Shown here in pieces: positions 21,155 to 26,142 of a DNA stretch of 26,142 nt; within the stretch, counting starts at the first letter, position 1, and the number at the start of each line of letters is the position of its first letter. The translations under genes were made by a program, and so were the position numbers. This DNA is from UBA917 sp964435085. GTDB taxonomy: Bacteria; Patescibacteriota; Patescibacteriia; Patescibacteriales; Patescibacteriaceae. The stretch lies in assembly GCA_964435085.1 (NCBI GenBank), contig CAYSXQ010000014.1, positions 1 through 26,142 of the forward strand, read 5' to 3'. The notes under the pieces were generated by a model that saw only the letters and a program-made list of their open reading frames with translations, ran no database searches and was not told where the DNA came from.

Positions 21155-24002
21155 ATGAGGGGTACTTTGAAAATTGAGTTTTTGTTTTGCTTAATCGCTA
21201 CTTTTGTCAGCGGTTTTTTTATTTTTGGGGCGTCTGAGGTGCGGGCAGCCAATGTCAGTAGTGGGGCAGATGGGAATTGGAGTGCGGCTAGTACGTGGGC
21301 GAGTACGGTGCGGACGGGGACGATTACTTATGTGATCGACTCGCCCGAAATAGTTGGTACGGGGACGGCGTTTCTGACGGAGCTTGCTGTGGGGAGTATT
21401 ATTACTAGTGCTAGTGGTCGAGGCAATATCTCCGTGGTTGTTGCTAATATTACTGATGATACTCATCTAACAGTGACAACTAATGTCGGCCTTACTTCGA
21501 GTGGAGCGAGGCCTTTTTCGAGTAGAAATGTACCGACGGCGAGTGATGACGTGACGATTGCTAATGGTGATGCGGTGGTAGTTGATACTGATGTTAGTTG
21601 TGCCTCGTTGAAATTTCCAACGAGTAATAGTGCTAGCTCGTCGCTGGATATTAATGCTGGCACCTTGACGGTAAATGGCACTGTTACTATTCCGCGAGCA
21701 GCTAGTCCGGCTTTCAATACTGTAAGTGTTAATAGTGGTAGTTTGATGGCTAGTGGTCTTGCTTTTACTAATGCTGGGACGCCGAGTGCGAAGCGACACC
21801 AACTAATTATTGCTAATGGTGTGGTGGCTGTGAGTGGTGATGTGACACATAGCGGTAGTACTGGTAGTGCGACGATTACTTTTGTCGGTAATGGTAGATT
21901 GAAATTGGGTGGAGAATTTTTGACAAGTGCGACGGCAACTTTGACGCCTGGTGAGGGAACGATTGAGTATAATGGTAGTCGAGTGCAGACGGTTGGTAGC
22001 TTTAATTATAATAATTTAGTGTTGTCCGGGCTCTTAGTGAAGACGATGACGGCGGGCACAACGATTGCTGGTCATTTGAGTATTGCGCCGACTGGTACGG
22101 CGCTTGCTAAGCTAGTAGTTGGCCAAGATATTACGGCGGGGACTTTGATCTTAGGCGGACTTGCGCGGGCTAGTGGGACTTGGGGAGCGAGTGATTCAGT
22201 GGCTGATCACAAAGATGATAATTATTTTGCTGCTAGCACTGGTCGTTTGGTGGTGACTAGCGGTTCAAGTCTGACAACGACTGTGAGTGTCTGGCCGACG
22301 GCGACGGCGATTGTGTACGGACAAGCACTGCTTGCTAGTACTTTGGTGAGTGGCTTGGCTTCGGCGCCTGGGACTTTTAGTTTTATCAATCCCGCGGCTG
22401 TGCCTGAGGATACTGGTGCTTATGAGGCGGCGGTTATTTTTACGCCTAGTGACACGAATTTGTATCAGACTGTAACTGGCAGTGTGCTACTTAATGTTAG
22501 TCCTAAGGCGCTCTCTGCGAGCATCACAGTTGATGACAAGATCTATGATGGAACTGCTGTGGCGACTAGTCATTGCGCCGTCGAAGGAGTGATTAGTGGC
22601 GATGAGCTGGGCTGTGTGGTGGCTAGTGCTAACTTTGCTGATAGTAATTTTGGCGTGGACAAAGTTGTGACTGTTAGCGGGATTAGTTTGACTGGAGGGG
22701 ACGCGCATAAATATCAGTTGCCGGCTGATGTGGTGAGTGTGAGTGCGGCTATTGATAAGCGACAAATTACTATTAGAGCTGATGCAAAATCAAAGGCGCA
22801 AGGTGAGTTTGATCCGCAATTAACCTATGTGCTTGCTAGTGGGTCTTTGGTGGCTAGCGATGTTTGGCTAGGGTCACTTAGTAGGGTGAGTGGTGAGATG
22901 CCAGGAACTTATGTGATTGGTCAGGGCGATCTGAGAATTAATGATAATTATGAGATTGGTTATGTGAGCGCTGATTTAATTATTAGCGAGCGGCCAAGTG
23001 TTAGCGTGACTGCTGACAGTAAGTCAATAAATTATGCTGAGGTGGAACCGGAATTTAGTTTTCAATATGGAGCTTTGGTTGATGGTGATGAGATGGGTGT
23101 GATCGACACGCCGCCGAGCTGTAGTGTGCTGGGCGCGCATACTGAGGCTGGTGTTTATCCGATTGTGTGTGCGGGTGGAGTCGATGATAAATATCAGTTT
23201 AGTTATAGCTCAGGTACTTTGACGGTCAGGAAGATTGCGCAGACGATTAGTTTTGGAGAGTTGAGCGCCAAGGTGTATGGCGCGGATGATTTTGAGTTAG
23301 TGGCTAGCGCTAGTTCGGGTTTAACTGTTAGCTTTGCTGTGACGAATGAAGTGTGTAGCGTGAGCGGTCAGACTGTACACATTAATCGAGTTGGTGAGTG
23401 TGTGATTACTGCTGTGCAAAATGGTTCTAATAATTATGAAGCGGCGCCGGCTGTGACTAGGTCTTTTGTGATCACTAAGAAAGATTTAGCTGTGAGTGGG
23501 TTAGCGGTTAATAATAAAATTTATGATGGTACTGATGTGGCTAGTTTGAATTTGGCTGATTTGAGCTTGGTTGGATTAATTGATGGGGGTGTGACTGTGA
23601 ATACCGAGGGGGTGATAGGGAGATTTGATAATAAAAACATTGGCACTGAGAAGTTGGTGACTGTTGGTGGCTTAACTTTGCTCGGAGAGCAAGCTGCTAA
23701 TTATAATCTAAGTCAGCCGACGGCTCGGGCGAGTATTGCTAAGCGCGAGCTAGTTGTGACGGCAGTGACGGACACTAAGATTTACGATGGCTTAGCCAGT
23801 TCAACAAAAGTGCCGGTGCTCAGTAGTGGATCGCTAGCTTCAGGTGATACTGCGGCTTGGACGCAAAGCTTTGAGTCGGCGACTGTGGGTGCTAATAAAA
23901 AATTGATTGCTAGTGGAGTAGTTAGTGACGCTAATGGCGGTAATAATTATAAACTTAGTTTTGTGGAAGATGAAGCTGGGGTTATTAGTGAGGTGCTTAG
24001 TG
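21155..24002 (+). CDS. Large repeat-rich surface adhesin (YDG/MBG-like modules), 3' end lost in gap
   Basis: The N-terminus has a signal or anchor helix (FLFCLIATFVSGFFIFGASEVRAA), and a beta-helix-like region opening with GADGNWSAASTWAS and VPTASDDVTIANGDAVVVD. From residue about 450 a string of roughly 80-residue modules follows. Three carry the YDG word (KIYDGTAVA, KIYDGTDVA, KIYDGLASS, near 451, 775 and 863). Two are MBG-like (near 536 and 613, with NDNYEIGY and DDKYQFSY). One has AQTISFGELSAKVYGADDFELVASASSGL (near 693). Such modules occur in bacterial adhesins. AAGGGG ahead of the ATG is a good Shine-Dalgarno. The frame is open up to 100 Ns at 24003, so about 949 residues are seen and the C-terminus is missing. 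The apparent continuation after the gap is antisense to rpmA and does not belong. Confidence 0.85.
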
Positions 24003-24102
24003 NNNNNNNNNNNNNNNNNNNNNNNNNNNNNNNNNNNNNNNNNNNNNNNNNNNNNNNNNNNNNNNNNNNNNNNNNNNNNNNNNNNNNNNNNNNNNNNNNN
24101 NN
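24003..24102. other. Assembly gap (100 Ns)
   Basis: Exactly 100 Ns, a usual placeholder for a scaffold gap of unknown size. It falls inside the repeat-rich adhesin gene. Distances and neighbour relations across it are not reliable. Confidence 0.98.
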
Positions 24103-24114
24103 AGCGGATTATTT

Positions 24115-24387
24115 TTATTTGACACCGACGATGGTCTTCAATTTGAGGCGACCGTCGAATTTGGTTAATTTCTTGTGGGAGTAGGCGACTTTACCGTTAG
24201 CTACGGAGTAGAGGGTGTCGTCGCGACCAACTTTGACATTGGCGCCAGGGGCATACTTAGTGCCACGCTGTCTGATAATGATTTGTCCAATCTTGATGGC
24301 CTCGCCGTGGTTAACTTTGACGCCCAAGCGCTTACCGGCGCTATCGCGGCCCAATCTTGTCGAGCCACCAGCTTTCTTATGAGCCAT
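24115..24387 (-). CDS. rpmA: 50S ribosomal protein L27
   Basis: L27 sits near the peptidyl-transferase centre of the large subunit. The 90 residues begin with the canonical MAHKKAGGSTRLGRDS and continue with KRLGVK, IIIRQRGTKYAPGANV and the DDTLYSVANGKVAY strand. There is no N-terminal extension of the kind cleaved in Firmicutes. The rplU (L21) gene that often precedes rpmA is not adjacent: upstream, on the right, comes a promoter and then a divergent gene. The 3' side ends 12 bases from the assembly gap, so a downstream operon partner cannot be excluded. Confidence 0.97.
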   Translation of the reverse strand: MAHKKAGGSTRLGRDSAGKRLGVKVNHGEAIKIGQIIIRQRGTKYAPGANVKVGRDDTLYSVANGKVAYSHKKLTKFDGRLKLKTIVGVK

Positions 24388-24431
24388 ATGGGTTATTACT
24401 TATAAAGTATTAATATTTGAATTCAGGTTTC

Positions 24432-24460
24432 ATCCTAACAAAGAGAGCAGTTTTTGTCAA
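24432..24460 (-). promoter_or_regulatory. Promoter of rpmA
   Basis: On the minus strand TTGACA (24455-24460) is 17 bases from TAGGAT (24432-24437), which has a TGT extension. This lies about 45 bases before the L27 start. Confidence 0.75.
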
Positions 24461-24501
24461 TATTAGCCAGAAATATCATATCTTTAGCTGTTTTTGCTCT
24501 A

Positions 24502-24531
24502 TTGACAGCGATTTGGCAATAGCTGTATCGT
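24502..24531 (+). promoter_or_regulatory. Promoter of the beta-CASP gene
   Basis: TTGACA (24502-24507) is 18 bases from TATCGT (24526-24531). Downstream, AAGGAG (24563-24568) is a strong Shine-Dalgarno five bases before the ATG. Confidence 0.6.
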
Positions 24532-24573
24532 TAATAGATAGGCGAACTTTAACAACTTTATGAAGGAGAGATT

Positions 24574-26070
24574 ATGGCTTGGGAAATTAGCTATGAGTTT
24601 CTTGGTGGTACGGCCGATGGTAAAAATATGACCGGATCTTGTACCTTGCTTAGCTTTAGTGGCTATAGAAAAAAATTTCAGATATTGATTGATGCTGGCT
24701 TGATCCAGACTATTAATCCGAAGACTTTTTTTGAAGAGAATCTGAAGATATTGAGTCGCTTGAATCTGAAGCAGCTTGATGTGATAGTAGTGACGCATGC
24801 TCATGCTGATCATGCTTTGCTACTGGCTTTGTTGGTGCGTTGTGGTTTTAAGGGTCGAATTATTTGTACTAAAGAGACCGGAAAAATAATTCCGCGAGCG
24901 CTTAATGATAGCGTTAAGATTCAGGTTGAGGACAGTCGAAGCTTGAATAAAGAGAAGTTTGGTCGTGTTCGTGCTTTTAAAGGAAAACGGACAGAAAAAG
25001 CTGCTCCTTTGTATAATGCTGATGATGTAAAAGAAACTTGTAATTTGATTTTTAAATCAGGCTTTGTCTATGGTAAGTGGTATAATTTAATTGGCAAAGA
25101 GTTGTTTATTAAATTTTATAAATCTGGACACTTGCTTGGTGGGGCTATTTGCGTGATTAGATTAGAGGTTAAAGATGGTCAGTATAAGTACTTTGGGTTT
25201 ACAGGTGACTTGGGTCGACAAGATGGTTTGATTTTGGCGGCGCCACAATTAATTAAGGATCCTCTTGATGTCTTGGTGATCGAATCTACTTATGGTGATA
25301 AGACTCACCCCGATCGAGCCTTGGAATTACCAAAGCTGTTTGAGTTGATCAAGGAAAGTCATCATAAGAGAGGCCGAGTTATAATACCAGCCTTTGCTTT
25401 GCATCGGACGCAAGAATTATTGTATCTGTTGTCTTATTATATGGACAAAGGAGAAATACCAAGGATGCCGATTTATGCTGATTCTCCAAGTGCAGCTGGC
25501 TATACCCAGATTTATGCTGAGAGTTGGCGTGAGGGTAAATTTACTAAAGCTAAGGAGCTGAAGTTTAATCCTTTTTGTCAGAAATCAAATAAGTTTTTGA
25601 CGATTATAACTAATCCAAATGAGTCGTCCTTACTCGCTAAGTCGAAAAAGTCCTGTATTATAATTTCTTCGTCAGGTATGTGTAATGCCGGACGAGTGAA
25701 AAATCATTTGCAGTTTGCTTTGAAACGACCAGAGGTGGCTGTTTGTTTGGTTGGCTATATGAGTCATAATACTCTGGGAGGTATTTTGAAGAATGGCTCT
25801 CGAGTAGTGAAGGTTAATGGCTACCAAACGCCAGTTAATGCTAGCATTGTAGCGTTTGGTAGTTTTTCTGGACATGCTGATGGTCCGGAATTGAGTGCTT
25901 ATGCGGAGGCGGTATTAAAGAAAAGACAAGCGTTGGTGAGTGATCAGAGAGTAGTCTTTATTACTCATGGAGAAGAGAAAGGTGCGGCGGCTTTAAAATT
26001 AAAATTAGAGCAGTCTTTGGATGATGTCAGGGTTATTGTTCCTAAACTAAACGAAAAACATTTTATTTAA
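24574..26070 (+). CDS. Beta-CASP metallo-beta-lactamase-fold hydrolase (probable RNase)
   Basis: 498 residues of the CPSF73/RNase J superfamily, zinc enzymes that mostly cut RNA. The MBL core shows THAHADH (H75, H77, D79, H80), KSGHLLGGA with a metal-binding His, and FTGDLGR with a metal Asp. The beta-CASP cap begins at LVIESTYGD (motif A) and runs through RVIIPAFALHRTQELLYLL and IIISSSGMCNAGRVKNHLQFAL. AFGSFSGHAD (H434) and the C-terminal FITHGEEKGAAALK match the final metal ligand and the RMMBL region. The arrangement resembles the YSH1/CPSF-like branch more than RNase J, as no C-terminal RNase J domain is visible. It has a good promoter, a strong Shine-Dalgarno and its own terminator, so it is a single-gene unit. 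RNA as the substrate is inferred from the family. Confidence 0.9.
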   Translation: MAWEISYEFLGGTADGKNMTGSCTLLSFSGYRKKFQILIDAGLIQTINPKTFFEENLKILSRLNLKQLDVIVVTHAHADHALLLALLVRCGFKGRIICTKETGKIIPRALNDSVKIQVEDSRSLNKEKFGRVRAFKGKRTEKAAPLYNADDVKETCNLIFKSGFVYGKWYNLIGKELFIKFYKSGHLLGGAICVIRLEVKDGQYKYFGFTGDLGRQDGLILAAPQLIKDPLDVLVIESTYGDKTHPDRALELPKLFELIKESHHKRGRVIIPAFALHRTQELLYLLSYYMDKGEIPRMPIYADSPSAAGYTQIYAESWREGKFTKAKELKFNPFCQKSNKFLTIITNPNESSLLAKSKKSCIIISSSGMCNAGRVKNHLQFALKRPEVAVCLVGYMSHNTLGGILKNGSRVVKVNGYQTPVNASIVAFGSFSGHADGPELSAYAEAVLKKRQALVSDQRVVFITHGEEKGAAALKLKLEQSLDDVRVIVPKLNEKHFI

Positions 26071-26074
26071 ACAT

Positions 26075-26105
26075 AAATCCTTGCTAGGCTAGCAAGGATT
26101 TTTTT
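26075..26105 (+). terminator. Rho-independent terminator after the beta-CASP gene
   Basis: AAATCCTTGCT (26075-26085) pairs AGCAAGGATTT (26091-26101), with the T-run extending to 26105. Confidence 0.93.
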
Positions 26106-26120
26106 ATGGTCGTAAATTTC

Positions 26121-26142
26121 TTGACACCCTAGAGGGGTATAG
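26121..26142 (+). promoter_or_regulatory. -35 element overlapped by a GC-rich palindrome, possible metal-repressor operator
   Basis: TTGACA (26121-26126) runs into ACCCTAGAGGGGT (26126-26138) and then TATAG at the window end. A G/C-rich palindrome flanked by AT in the -35/-10 spacer resembles operators of CsoR/RcnR-type metal-sensing repressors. The target gene lies outside the window. Confidence 0.35.

Noticed and set aside
24103..24184. Continuation of the adhesin frame beyond the Ns to a stop at 24184
   Set aside because: The residues after the gap are antisense to rpmA. The frame is joined only by the placeholder Ns.
24574..26070. Beta-lactamase or the missing ComEC MBL domain
   Set aside because: Motif A (ESTYGD), the beta-CASP cap and the C-terminal RMMBL-like THGE segment mark a beta-CASP nuclease.

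Overview
The window looks like a scaffold piece from a Candidate Phyla Radiation (Patescibacteria) genome, probably of the Parcubacteria type. This is inferred from content only. Pointers are a two-TM T4SS-type pilin, a ComEC reduced to its membrane part, a ThrRS without TGS domain, secreted proteins built on a GRILLQVE-x-RGEAWY repeat, T/G-rich coding strands and few Shine-Dalgarno sequences. UGA is a normal stop (alkD and comEC end in it, and RF2 is encoded), which argues against the UGA=Gly lineages.

Layout. 1-3.2 kb: tRNA-Gly (minus), then an overlapping run alkD - Cys-rich membrane protein - rlmH, then a secreted transglutaminase-like protein. 3.2-3.75 kb: a large imperfect palindrome, a two-way terminator and a small minus-strand gene. 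3.75-7.8 kb: histidine phosphatase and enolase four bases apart, then a 718-residue secreted protein. 7.8-9.9 kb: promoter, T-box leader and thrS. 9.9-11.3 kb: minus-strand pilin plus ROK-family operon. 11.4-15.5 kb: flippase, glycosyltransferase, RluA-type pseudouridine synthase and CMP-kinase-like gene, closed by a terminator. 15.6-21 kb: gap, small TM protein, prfB with programmed +1 frameshift, comEC and hisS. 21-24 kb: a repeat-rich YDG/MBG-like adhesin that runs into 100 Ns. 24.1-26.1 kb: rpmA (minus) and a beta-CASP metallo-hydrolase; the window ends in a promoter overlapping a GC-rich palindrome.

Most genes are housekeeping: translation (thrS, hisS, prfB, rlmH, rluA-like, rpmA, tRNA-Gly), lower glycolysis (gap, histidine phosphatase, eno), repair (alkD), DNA uptake (comEC) and probable RNA processing (beta-CASP). 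Accessory interest lies in the cell surface (three large secreted proteins, pilin, flippase/GT pair), in regulatory RNA (a T-box whose antiterminator is textbook but whose 5' domain is unusual; the prfB frameshift), and in intergenic repeats: heptamer arrays, palindromes and a recurring AATGACAARG tail just before start codons.
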